Assembly (NCBI RefSeq): GCF_020085105.1
Contig: NC_058051.1
Location: 24,245,455 to 24,309,454 of the forward strand
Length of the DNA: 64,000 nt
Reading direction: 5' to 3'
From: Siniperca chuatsi
Taxonomy: Eukaryota; Chordata; Actinopteri; Centrarchiformes; Sinipercidae
Below the pieces are notes generated by a model. It had not been told where the DNA came from and ran no database searches. It saw only the letters and a program-made list of their open reading frames with translations. Within the stretch, counting starts at the first letter, position 1; each line of letters begins with the position of its first letter. The position numbers and the translations under genes were made by a program. Shown one piece after another: positions 11,001 to 24,000 of this stretch.

Positions 11001-14000
11001 AATGCATGTCTGTCTTGGTATGGGTTAACTCTCAGTGTAGACTTACATGGTCATTTATGGTGTAAACTAAACCTTCTGATGGCTTAGTGCTGTCTGGGTG
11101 ATTTCTATGAATTTTGATTGTTGTTCCCCTTTAGACTGAAAAATACCCAGAGACTTATTCTCAGCAAGAGTGTTTTGTTTCCCATTTTTAGGATTTAGAG
11201 ACTAGAGTTTGACTATATTTGACAACAATAATGTTTCAGATGCCTGTTTTTCTCACTTCCCTATTTACAGAACTGGGCAATAAGGAAACATCCCCAGTTT
11301 CACTTGTTATATCAACTCAGTCAGAAGCAAGTCTATAAATGTTGAAATTTAGCATTGCATTGTTAGAGCAGGCTCTAGTAGTCCAGGTTTTGTGCAGCAA
11401 TAAAGAAAGAGAAGATGACTATATTTAGAAGAGTAGGAATGTGAAAACAGTGACACGATAGGGATCAAAGAATGTGTCTTTGGAGTTAAAAAAAAAACAT
11501 ACCAAGTTGTCTTTTGAGAGCACAAACCTATCAAGACAGTGAGCATAAAGAAGCACTCTTAAAGTCTGGGATGGGTTGAATGCTTGCTGTTTTGTGTGTT
11601 TTCAGTTAGCCACACAGATGGTCATAGCTGTACTGTAGACTGTAGGCTCAATATGTCACTCTTCAAAATGAATCTGGAGGCCTCCCATTTATTCACGTCA
11701 TCCATGACACCATCCAGCGAATCTTCAGCTAGTAAGTAAACTCCCAGGGTCTTTGCTTGTCTTCTCTTCTTGCATTGCTTTTATTTTAGATTTGTACTTC
11801 CTCTGACAAAGGGATCCAAAAAAGCACAATTGAAGCAAAGAAACTGAGAATGAATGTCTTAGCTCCTTACAGTGCTTACTGTGACAGCCAGGTTTACATG
11901 CACAGTATTCTAGATAGTGGATCATATTTCCACCTCAAAAGTCAGATTTGGGATTTACTGTTTTTATGTACCTCTAACAACCTGCTGTCAAGCATGTTAC
12001 AACTACATTACCATGATTTCCTGATAATATAGTGTCCTATTTTTTAGGCATTTAAAATAGCTTATGGTGTTACAGCAGTATAAAATGTATCCAGCTTTTC
12101 TATAGCTGGGTTAAGAGTTTAAATAGGTTATTCTAAACAACATATGACATTTATGTGTGTCAACTCAGCTCATAAACTGAGTACTTGAGTAACCTAAACA
12201 TTAAGCGCATTGATGTAAACGTAGCCGTTGTCTCCACAGACGCAGCCCAGCCGGCTCAGTGGAGGGATTAGTAGGAGGACAGGTGTTTTAATTGGCCCTG
12301 CCTCTGGCTCAGGCTGGAGGCTTTTCCCTCTGCACTGAGCTAAATCTCCATCTTCTGTCCTCCTAGTATTTGAAAGCACCATTGTAGGAAAAGACAGTCA
12401 TTCTAGGTTCCCTGATGAAAACTGGTGAGATAGCAAAGCAGTTTTGTCTGCTCACAGTGAGCTGTCTGTCTGCAGAGATGGAGTAAATTGAGAAAACAGC
12501 AGGGCCACAGTGCTGCTGTCTGTCTGTGTTTATTTTCTCTTAAGTAACGTTTGAGTTTGTTTGACAGACTTTAAACACACATGGGCTGCAGCACATAGAG
12601 GCTATCGTGGCTCATTAAGGACTATTGTAAACACTTGGAATGTTTATAGATGAGAATAACAGTCCACAAATGTTGAATCTATTAAGACCAATGTACAGAT
12701 CAAAGAATAATGAAAAACTGGGTGTTCACCACATTATGTTTTGAGTTTATATATATATTCAGGTCAAAACAGAGCAGTGAACTGTCTCTCTTATTGACTA
12801 TTGCTTTGTTTAGCTTCACACATTTGGTAACACTTTCTTTGCATAATTGCGGCTTACGTTCTTGTGTCTCCATTAAAGTCCCCGTCTTTGTCAGCATTCT
12901 GACAAAAAAGGACAAGGCTAGAGAGCTTTAATGACATGAAACCGATATGTTTTATAAACCAGACAGAGTTGGTGTACAGAGAGCTCTTAGCCGAAGCCTT
13001 TGGATTTACGACATCCTTACAGATTTCACTCGACATACATTTGTACCATCTGCACAGGCTTCCCAGTATAAATGGTTGCAGGTGGTAGTTCCTAAACTTT
13101 GCATCTTCATTTGGTAGTCATAGTGAGCAGATTAGTAAAAGAAAAAAACATGCATCTCTAAAAAGACCTGTTGCTCTGCTGTTACTAAATCCAGTAACTT
13201 TGGGAGGACCGTAAAAAATTGTGGCCACTTGCGTGTTTCTCTGGCACACTGGTATCCTGTTATGATGGGGATTTTATGAGAGCCTTTTATATACAGTATT
13301 TAACAGGGAATTCATGCCAGAGTGGTGGATGATTGTTTTTTTGTTTTTTTTCTAAAGTTTTGAGGGACACTCCTCCGCCTTTGTCTGTGGCGAATAAACA
13401 GCCATCATGACAAACAACACTCATATCCTATTGTTTCCCTTTAGACAGAGTGCTGAACCAAAAGCTCCACAACATTGTCTCTTTTCAAGCCACCCAAAGC
13501 CTCACCTCTTGTTCTAGATGGAGCCATACAGGGCCATTCAAGATTGTTGTAATTTTTCTGTGTTAGTAATCCTCAAGCTGAGAGAACTTCTGACTTTAAC
13601 AAACACTTATATTGCCTCTCCATTTTATTTTTGAACACATTTTGTATGATACTGAAGTGTTACTGTCCTCTGTTGTTTCAGTGTGCCAGTGTTTTGCTGT
13701 GCTGGAGGATGGAGTGTTGGCACACAATCTGCAGGAGCAGGAGAGTAAGTACAATGTCAAGCTTCCATATGATGGCAGCACTACAAACGTGTAATAATTT
13801 ATATTATGTGGGCTACTCTCCAGTCTGTCTGAATCACCACTTTTTGTGTTGTGGGACTTCATCTTTAGTTAACCTGTTAAAGAATTTAGCTAAGGATTAT
13901 ACTTTACTATTAACGCAAATTACAGATTACAATAAAACATACTTAAGACTGGGAAACCTAAAGTAGTTATGTTGAACTTATTTTTGGTTAGCTTTTGTCT

Positions 14001-17000
14001 GTAACAGTTGTTGTGGTATGTCTTTGCAACTTTGCATAGTAAACAAAGTAACATGTAATTTGGTCTCTGTTTTTAGGATTCCTCAAAACTACACTGAGAG
14101 TGTGGCATGCCACAAACCATGTTTCAAATAAACAACGCAGCAGTCATGAATACTCAAAAATCAACAGATTTAGACTAAAAGTAATATAGTAATTATTAAT
14201 TACTATAACCTAGATCACACATGGTCCTTCAATGCCAGACATTGAATACTGTCTTCCCCGCTGCCTTTTTTCTCTGCCTTGCCCTCATAGTTGAGCAATA
14301 CTATACCACCAACATCGAGAAGAACCAGCTAGTGCAGAATGACATCCGTGTAGCCAAAAGGCTTCAAGATGAGGAAGAGGAGCAGCAGGCCCAGCAGAGC
14401 GCCCTCCTCAGACAGGCTTCCAGACAACTGTAGGTGACCCCTGCTCCCCAAAACACACTGTAACACAACTCACACTGCTGCACTATTCAGATAACACTGC
14501 ATGTATCCTAACCCTACTGTATATAGATTTACCATGCAGATTTATATTCTTCTTTGCATTGTTGTATGATGTGTTGGTAGTTGTATCAGTAAGTCACAAG
14601 CGTAAGAAGTCCTTTTTTCCCCTGACTGTTCCGTAGAGAGGAGCAAGACTTTGAGTATGCCCGTGTAATTCAAGAGGAGATCCAGCGTTGTGCTGAGGAG
14701 GCCCAGAGGAGGGAGAAGCACGATGAGGTGAGCACAAACCGTTGTAAACTGAGTTTAATCATGTCTAATTAATGCATTAAAGATCATGCAAAATTTTAAA
14801 AAGAAGATTTCACTTTCAGTTATGTGGACATTCAGTCTTTGCTGGTGGTCATGTGGTCTACAACTATACCTTTACTTCATTTGCACTGACAGGAGTTAGT
14901 ATTCACAGCCTTTCCCACAGTGAATACATGCACCAGTTAGAATTATGCAGAAGTTTTCAACTTTAAATGCTCAGACCAGTATAACCCAGTGTAAAGAGTG
15001 TGATGGTCTGGTTCTGACGTCACATGAATCTGCACCTACTCGTCAATTAACCACCTACCACCCACCTCAGTATGATACATTTTTTCAATTTGGAAATCTG
15101 CACCCATCAGTGTCTAAGAAATAATGGTTTTATGTAGTCAGCACACAGCTACACACAGGCTACTATTATTTACGGTGGTGGTTACCGGGGTAGATAGCCA
15201 TGGTAACTTGTGCTAACCTGCTCCGGAGCAGGTTATGTTCGAGGTAAGAGTTTAGCGCGTATAAAAGCACCGCCTATATAGGCTGCTGACCAATCAATTT
15301 TCTTGGAAAATGGCATCATCATTCATAGAAGATCCTGTGGAGCTTGGTGTGTAGAATTTAAAAAAAAAAAGAAAAAAAAAAAAAAAAAAGCTTGGTGCGC
15401 GGATTGTGAGAGGGTCTCTTAGGAGAGAAAGACAGACAAAACCCTTGTGCTTTTGTATCACCGATATCATCCTACAACAGAGACTGATTAAAGCCTTGTA
15501 CTTGTTGTACTTATAAGATATGACAGTAAGCCTACTTACCGCTTTGAATTATGTTTTTATATATATCTTCTATTCGCTCCCAAGTCTGTTTCACACTGCT
15601 CGGGTTGCAGCTCAAAGAATAAGGCTAAAATTATTGTACGCGCCATAAGAATACATCTAAGCAACACATTAATTTAATGGAATTCACAAATCTTCTGACC
15701 TTCTTAGAATTTTTCTCATCATTTTTAGGTTTATTTTAATTCTTAACTATTGAGTTACATTATACTTTATTCTTGACGCTGCACTTAAGTCTTGCACTGC
15801 TCTATTTTAAGTTTTAATTCACCCATTGTCTTTATATTTTACCCAGGTGTTTTATTTATGGTTTAAGTTTTATTCCCTGTGCCTCCCTGTTTATTCATAC
15901 TTTACTGTGTATTTTATTGTTGTGTTTTATGTGTGAAGTATTTTGTAACGCTGGTTTTGATAAGTGCTATACAAATAAACTTTACTAATAAACCTCTACT
16001 CGTGCCCTAATGATGGGGCAGTGATATTATAAGCCTATTAATTCATTTACACATTCACACAGTCAGCAATTTTTTACCTGCTGTTCTTCCTGCATTTGGC
16101 AGCTGCAACTGTGTTGCTTTTAACCTGGATTATGTGTTTCAATTCTTCGTATTTCTCTAACACTATAGTTTGCCCTTTATTTGTAAAATATGCCACTGTC
16201 AGTAGACTTGTTCATGTTTACGACTGCTCATATGCTGCAAACAACGGCCCTTTTATGTGAACGCGCTCATGGCTAGATTAGGAAAACCTGGGTTGATAAC
16301 CACCGTCGTGTGACCACTTAGTGTGACAGCGGTTGTTAGGGTTAGTGAAGCCAGATAACAAAACGATATCCTGGGTATGTTGAACTTAGCCGTGAGCCTC
16401 AATTCAGTCCATCACATTGTATGATTCATGTCTTAGCAACAGGTGGTTACAGCAATATAGAGAATATTGTGGAATATGAAGATATGCCCCTTGGATGACT
16501 GATATATGGAAACAAAGTTGAAAATCAGTGTTCCTTTACCAGTCACTCATTTAGTCATTATTAAATTGAAATCTCTATGGTTACGTTTTGCTTGAAAGCA
16601 ATAAGAAGGCACAAATGTGACAGCAAAGTTTGTAAAGCAAAATATTTTAAGGGATTTGCTCCTGAAAGGGGAACAAATCCTTTCCTGTGGGTGTCAAGTT
16701 GCTGGCAGCAACCAGAGCACAGCGAGACACTGAACTGTATGGACAAGTTCAACTTGGCGCAGTGCAGTGATAAAACGGAAACATAGACAAAACCAAAATA
16801 AGACTTAAAGTGATACTCCGCCCCAAATGTATCTTCTGAGTATTAAATGCTCACGTCCCGTTGGCCTGAAAGTTGGCTGTTAAAAGTTGGTAGTTTCCTT
16901 CTTCACAGACAAAGTGATCAGCTTGAATTCCTGTCAGTTACAATGAATTCCAATGACATGTTTTATCAAAATGTATCAAACCACTATCTAGTTTGAGACA

Positions 17001-20000
17001 CATTAGACTGTGTTAATAGATAATGCTGTAGAGGATTAGCTGACGCAGTAAATGTTGAAGCCTGTAGGAAGTTTTTGGTGGTTCACAAAGCAGAAAATAG
17101 CTGTTCGTGAAGGTAGATTATAGGTAGTTTGTATCTCAAACTACAGTACTGTGTGTAGATGAAACTAGGCATAATCTAGAGGAGCAACCTTGGCAGTCGG
17201 CACAAACTTAAAATAGCACCAGCATTATCTTTAAAGTTCAACACATTCAACACAGGGACTCAGAGTTATATGGGACTCGAGACATACTTGTATATAATTT
17301 ATATATCTGCCTGTTACCAGTAGGTCAGGGAGTATCATATGGTTCACTTTGCCCTCTCTTAGGACTAACTCCTCAGTCCATAATGAATGGCGGTTGCAGC
17401 AAAGTGCTGCTCTGGGCCTCTGTATCCACTGTTCTGTAAGAGGGCTGTATGAGCAAAGTCAGATGTTAAACAGAGACACAAGCTGTCAGCTACCCATCTG
17501 GATGATGGCTCAAGCAATTTCTCTGGTGGTTGATTCCAGACATACACCATCAACCTCTCCATACAGAATACACTCATGTGTGCACAATAAGTCTCACTGG
17601 ATGTGCATACTTGACATGTGTAAGGCTTTAACTACAATTTGAGGGAGAGGCAGATTAAGTAAAAACATTATCTAAGTGCAGTGTTTAATCAAGAGAATAA
17701 CTTGGCCTTCATTTGGTTATCCTTTCCATTAAATGGTTTAACATTGTGTGACACCTTTTAGCCACACTAGCAAGTGTGGCTCTATAGAGGCAATGACAGT
17801 CAGTTGGTCCACCATCTTTGGTGCAGACTGAAAAATCTCAACAACTAGAGGATGGGTTGTCAGAAATTTGGTACAGCCATTCATGGTCCCCAAAGGATGA
17901 ATTCTACTAACTTTGATGTTTCCCTGAATTTTCCTCTAGAGCCACTTTGAGGTTGACACTAATGGTTTTGAATGAAAAGTCTCAACAACCTTTGGATGGA
18001 TTGTCATTAAATTTGGTACAGACATTCATGTCTGCCTCAGGATGAATGGTAATAACATGGTGATCCCATCACTTTCAATCTAGTGCCAAAAACTGCAGTT
18101 CGAATTGCCATTTGAGGCTGGCTCCAAAAGCGAGTGATTTTTTTTATTTTTTTATTACTCACCCGTTTAAATTATATTAAGGTTTAAAGTTATGCATAAT
18201 TAAGGACATGGCCACTTTGAGTGACATCGCCACTTTAAGCTGAACACTCAGGTGGTTCAGCAACCGGGCTTCATTCGGCCCGCCTCAGCTCCACCTCTTT
18301 GCCCATTTTTGGATTAGCCGTAGTCACTGCCAAGATGGTGACGGCCAGACTCGCTGGGAGCTGCCCACCTTGAGCTTCACAACAGCTCTTCAGAAACCTA
18401 TGGGTGACTTCACTGACACTACGTCCATGTTTTATACAGTCTATAGTCCAGCCTCACAGAGCCGCTAGCATGACTGTAGACTCTTAGTCTTATTTCAGTT
18501 GTAGACAACATGAGTTAAAAAAATGTTTATCTGATTTTGAATATAAATATAACATATTAATATCTAGATAATGCAAATGTTTCCTATTCCTAATTTGTGG
18601 TAAAGCACTAGATCTCTCCAAAATTTTGTAAATACAAAAACAATTCATTTTGCAACCCAAACACGACAGGGCAACCAGATGGTTCCAATCAATCACCTCT
18701 CCCTTGTTGTTCCAATGTTCACACAGCAGCCCAACCCCTCAAGCTAACTTCTTTATATCTCTGCATTTTTACAGCACGTATGTGCATTTCTGAACATCGA
18801 TTCCTTTACAAAAAGTAATCTGACTACCCACCGATAGAAATTAAGAGTTGAACTTAGTAAGAAGAGCATTGTGGGGGGAAAAAAGGCAACTCTGCCACGA
18901 AACTCCCCAGCTGGTCCAGTGGAGCTGTCTGCGTCACTACACCGCTCCAGCATAATATTTTCCTTTACCCTGCAGTTTCCTTTTAAGAGGAGGCTTATAA
19001 AAGCTCCTTGTTTGGAGGATGTGAGGTCAGAGAGGCTGTGGGGTCCATTCATCATTATTAAAGGGGTTTGGTTTGAACTCTGTTGGAACCAACATGATGT
19101 GTTCAGAGTGAAATGGTAAAGCCTCATTTACCTACTGGGTTAAAAGTTATGCTAGGTTATGCAGCACATAGTATGGTATTTCTTTTTATGAGTGTTGATG
19201 TTTGGATCAAATGGTGAACTATTAACACCCCGTTCACCTACCTTCCTTAATGACTGATCAGAGGTGTTGATTAAATATTTGGCTCCCTGTAGATTGTGTC
19301 TTTAATTAAGGAACAGAAGGCGTCAGGCTGAGCTGTTTTAAATGCCAGATCCCTGTGGCAGTCCACGCCTAACCTGCCATGGCAAGCTGCTAATTGTCTG
19401 CTGATGCTGGCAAAGCGGTTGACACACACGCCCTGATTGTGAAGCAAAAGGAGCTGCGTTAGCTTTTATTTATGATTTATGTTGCAAATGCAGCCTATGG
19501 AGACAGATTTTCATATTTCATGGAATTCACTGGTAGAACTTGCTGATTTGTAGGGAACATTATTAGTTCTGGCCTTTTTGAAGAAAAGCAACACAGAGAC
19601 TGCTCTCTCCTTCAGAGAGCAGACAAGTCTAGCAGCTCTGGTAAGAGCAGGCATTCCCCATTGACAACATGTTACTTCAAGTGAAACAGTCCTGTTGACC
19701 TGCTTCTGTTGGTGTCCAGACTTCAGGCTGAAGGAGATGAAAAGTTTGCTTGTCTCTCATGTGGTCTCCTAGTTTCCATTGAGTCAGCCTGCCTAAAATA
19801 GTTAGTTTGGCCACCTAGAGCTGGCTTTGTGCTAAATAGCCACTATTAAGATGTCAGGTCACCTCACACTGGCACTAAGTCACCGAACAAGGCTCTGCAT
19901 TTGGTGTAGCCTCTTCTGTATACATGCCAGAAGTAGATGTATTAGATTCTCTTGTTGAAGTAAACTCTGTCAACTCCAAATGTCCATGAGTTTGGTCCAT

Positions 20001-21052
20001 GTTACATTCGTGTTGTTACTTGAATGCTAATAATATATAGAAAGGGAGCTGAGTAGGTTTAAGGCAAAAAGTGGTATGAGGTTAAACAGACAAAGCAGTA
20101 TCTACAGTGTAAGACCATTTTTTTTAAAGAGTAGTGTTTTGTACATTGTGGAAAGAAGATAACTTAAAAGCAAAACCATCCTCGTGGCAGATAAAATCTC
20201 AGACATTAATCAAAAGTTTCCCAAAGATTTTGTATCTTGTGTGATTTTTGAGTGGCAAAAAACAGTTGTCACCTTGCTTTCTTTATACACAGTTTATGTT
20301 ATGCTGCCATCTGCTGGTTGAAAACAGCACAGTATACATGATGAAAATTCTTGCAGTCATGCCAACTCATGGTTGCACACCAGTGGTATAACCTGACTGT
20401 TCACAGTGAGTGGAGCTTGTTTTGACATTTTGTAATGCTTTCATCCAGATCATGTCATTATTAGCTTTGCTGTGATAACTAAATTAGTTCCAAAGTTGGT
20501 TTTAAAAAAAAGAAAAATGAGTCAAATGAAAGATTACAACCTTATTATTGGCAAATGATACAGGTTACAAGTAGACTAGACATGTATCTATGTTTATTTG
20601 CTTATTTGACAGAATAGCTCCATTTCTCTGTAATTTTAATTTAGCCTAAATTCCTATTGGGTTACTCATTATGGTTTATAAAAGCAATCAGTATGGCTGT
20701 GTCTCCACAGGAAATAGCTAAACGAATGCAGGAAGAGGAGAATCAGAGACGAAGGAGGAGGAGCAGAGGGCAGGAGGGCCATAGTGAAGGTACAGTTTAC
20801 AGTTTAATAGCTGTATGCTTATGTGACAGCATTAGTCAGCAATCCTAAAATACTGCCAAATCATTTTAAAGAAAATGGCGACATGTGAATTTTTAGGAAT
20901 ATGCCATTTTAAACAAAATGTATGTTGTATACATACATAAATGTGCATTTGCAGAGATTTACAGAATTATTTGTTACACTTAAAATAGGACAAAACCAAG
21001 GGCTTGCTTATCTTCTCTCTAACCACACTTTGCTCTACTGCTACTGCTTATT

Positions 21053-21083
<31 letters not shown>

Positions 21084-24000
21084 GTAAGTCATTCTCCACA
21101 TATATTACAGCAACATGAACAAAACATACCCTACATAGCTATCGCACTACATTGTTCTCTCCATAATGTGTTGTGTTCTGAATCAGTTAATGTCTATAAC
21201 ATGTTGTCTTTTATATTGTCTTTTACGCTTGACTGTATATCTGTATTTCAATCCATAAAAGTATTGCCTCACTTGTGTCTAAAACATTTATATAAATTAT
21301 GTAACAAATACTCTTAAGTTACATGCTGCTATTTTTAATGCAATGTGTTACCTCATCATTAACTGCACTTGTCTGATAGTACCCGCTAACAGCCTCACCC
21401 ATCCTCCCTGCTTTTGTGTTTGCATGTTTGGCATTACTAAAGGCAGCGCCAGCGATCCTGCACTGCCATCCCCATACCAGCACACACTCAGCAGCCTTCA
21501 CCAAGGAGAGGAGCAGTACTCATCTACCACCACCAGGTGGCAATGTTCTACCTCTCACCACCATTCAGAGTTAACTGAGCCTCAAGCTGACTCCCCCAGG
21601 GGGGTAGCGGCTCAGAAAAACACAGCTTCATGGTCAAATCAAGGACACACAGATTCCTTTAGGGAAATCAGGAGTGAATTGAGAGAGCCTTTAAGTGAGG
21701 ATTCAGAGGACTCGGACACAGTTTTCTCTGAACAACTCTCTGTCTTGTCCCAGAGACTGAATGAAAGACTCATCACGGCACCTCATCGACGGCGGGCATC
21801 TTTACATCAGCCACAAGAGAGAAACTACAGAAGTCTGTGCACTGGTAACAGCTTCACAGATAAGCTCAGAGGCTGGGAGGAGGAGAGTGGAGAGCAGGAT
21901 GAGGACTATTATGAAAATGGTGACCTAGAGAAGAGGACACCTAGGAATTGGGATCAGGAAAGGAACCATAAAGATCAGGATAGAGACTCTAGGTTAGTCG
22001 ACGTAAGAGAAAGGCGATGTAGTCGCAGTGAATCTGTCAGTCTACATGACAGGAGCATACAGAGCAACAGAGACCTAGTGAGAACTTGGAGCTATAAGGA
22101 CAACCCTGACAAACATGTCCATTTTCAGGACAACACCAGGAGCTCTAACAGGCAGCATGGTGAAAGACGTGGAGTCTGGGAGATGCTAGGCCAGGTCCTC
22201 AGAGAGAGGGGTGTGCCTGTGAGGTTTGGCGGCAACAGGGCGCCACTGCAAATAAGGCCTCAAAGCAGAGAGAGCCAGGTGCTTCATGGGAGTGAGGTCT
22301 CCTGTAGCGACTCCCAACCACATCAGAGAGTCTTCCAGAGAGCTGCCTCCACCAGGCACAGTTTCCATGGAGATATCAGGGAGAGGAGGAGATTGTCATA
22401 CCGAGAGAACAGTGGGAGAGATCACAGAGAAGACCGAGACAGGCACCGTAAAGATGTGGAGCATGATGGAGAGGTTTATGAGATTAGTAGTAGTGACTCA
22501 CATCTTGCTAACAGTGAAAAGCGGGACAGTAGAAGGTGGAAAGAGCACAGATGCACTAACAATGATGATAGGGAGAGGAATGCAGATGATTGCAGGGTCA
22601 AGAGGAAAACAAGCCAACACAGGCATTGGCACAAGACCACGAAACAAAGGTTAAGCTCAGAGGAGGAGCAGGAGGTTGAGAGGAGAGTAGAGCGGCCCCA
22701 CAGAAGAGCCCCACAGCGTAGCCAAAGCCTCAGCAGCAGCGGGGCTTCAACCAGGGATAGGTCAAGGCACATGGCAGCAGGTAACACCCAGAACTGCAGC
22801 CAACTCCAATCTGCAGAGGGGAAGCTTCCAAAGCTGTGCTTCCTACCTCTCTGTGGGCATCTGCTCCTCTCATTTTCCCACAATCATCGTCTAATCTAAA
22901 CAAATTTGGGTTTTAGTGGTGACTTGGGGTCTCCTGTTAATATCTGTAATTCCAGTTGTCCTGAAATAATCTTCAGTGTGTGCTTTCATTCTCAAGTTCA
23001 TCTTCATCATCATTCTTTCAGTCTTGATGTAGTGAGGGAAAAGAGTTCCTTTCAAAACTTAGCAACATGCCTTTACATGCACCCTCTCATCTCTCGGTGT
23101 GATTCAAACATTATTGGTCTTTGTGTCTTTCAGCCTCTGTTTCAGTACACTTGTATGATTCATCACTGATTTTCATATTTTATGTTCTCTTTTTACTACT
23201 TGTACGCATGTTGTCATCATAGTTCAATTCAGTTCCTTCAGTTCTTTTAGATTTGACACTGATACTCAATCATCACCCTTAGGAACGGCATTGCAACCAG
23301 AGCATGGCGAGGCAAGCCTGGACCTGGGAGAGCTGCGGCAGGTTCTACAGGATGAAGAACTGGCTCACAAGCTGCAGGAGGAAGAGGAACAGCTGTTGAG
23401 GAGGGTAAGGGACCCAGGAGTTTATGACACACTTATTTATGAGTCAACAAGAAAGGACAGAAGATCATTTTCTTATTTCATGAATTTTTTTCAGACTTTT
23501 ACTGTCTTGTTTTCGCAGAACTCCCAGCCCTCTCCGTGTAGTGCTTATCCAGAGGGAGACTTCAGAGTAGCACAAGTGGCACAGGATGAGGTACGATGAT
23601 GAATCAACATGTCGTGAGTACCATGTACCTCATGTTTAACATCCGCCTATCGAATGATCTATTGTGTTTTTGCACTAGGAAATTGCACGTTTTATGCAGA
23701 AGCAGGAAATTAAGTCGAAGCGTAGATCTCGCGAGCTAGAAGGGCCGGCATCTTGGCGCGAGCACAGAACAATGATCAGTCATCATGACAGACAAGCTGC
23801 AAGAGACAGACAGGTAAATGTGTTGTAGATATTGAAAAATTGTTTCAGCATCCAACGACTGCATGTCATTGTCATGCATGTCTTTTGAAAGATTCACTTT
23901 ACTCTTTGACACTGCACTTGCCTTGCTATAATCTGTGTTAGTATTGGTGTTTTCATCAGCTAATTTTTAAATACGGTGATGAAATGAGTTAGACTCCTTT

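Larger units (their letters stand above)
15150..16430 (+). mobile_element. PIF/Harbinger transposon relic in a ccdc50 intron
   Basis: A 22-base perfect palindrome (TAACCTGCTCC and its mirror) at 15214-15235 is followed by an ATG at 15310 encoding MASSFIEDPVELG. After an insertion this resumes as LGARIVRGSLRRERQ. This is the N-terminal signature I associate with fish HARBI1-like Harbinger transposases. The frame degenerates beyond about 15450. Further right are a LINE-like tail (15780-16000) and more relic sequence with AACCTGGG motifs. Borders are approximate because I did not identify the terminal repeats and 3-base duplication. The element is inactive. Confidence 0.6.

Noticed and set aside
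18753..19127. 124-residue minus-strand frame
   Set aside because: No conserved domain or acceptor/donor pair; it lies in a ccdc50 intron on the opposite strand.
20922..21317. 131-residue plus-strand open frame before the giant ccdc50 exon
   Set aside because: It lies wholly in the intron, crosses an (ATT)n microsatellite giving Leu/Tyr runs, and lacks splice borders in phase with ccdc50.
22476..22883. 135-residue antisense frame opposite the ccdc50 giant exon
   Set aside because: It is a shadow of the charged sense frame (Leu/Ser/Cys-rich complement) and has no promoter or splice signals.
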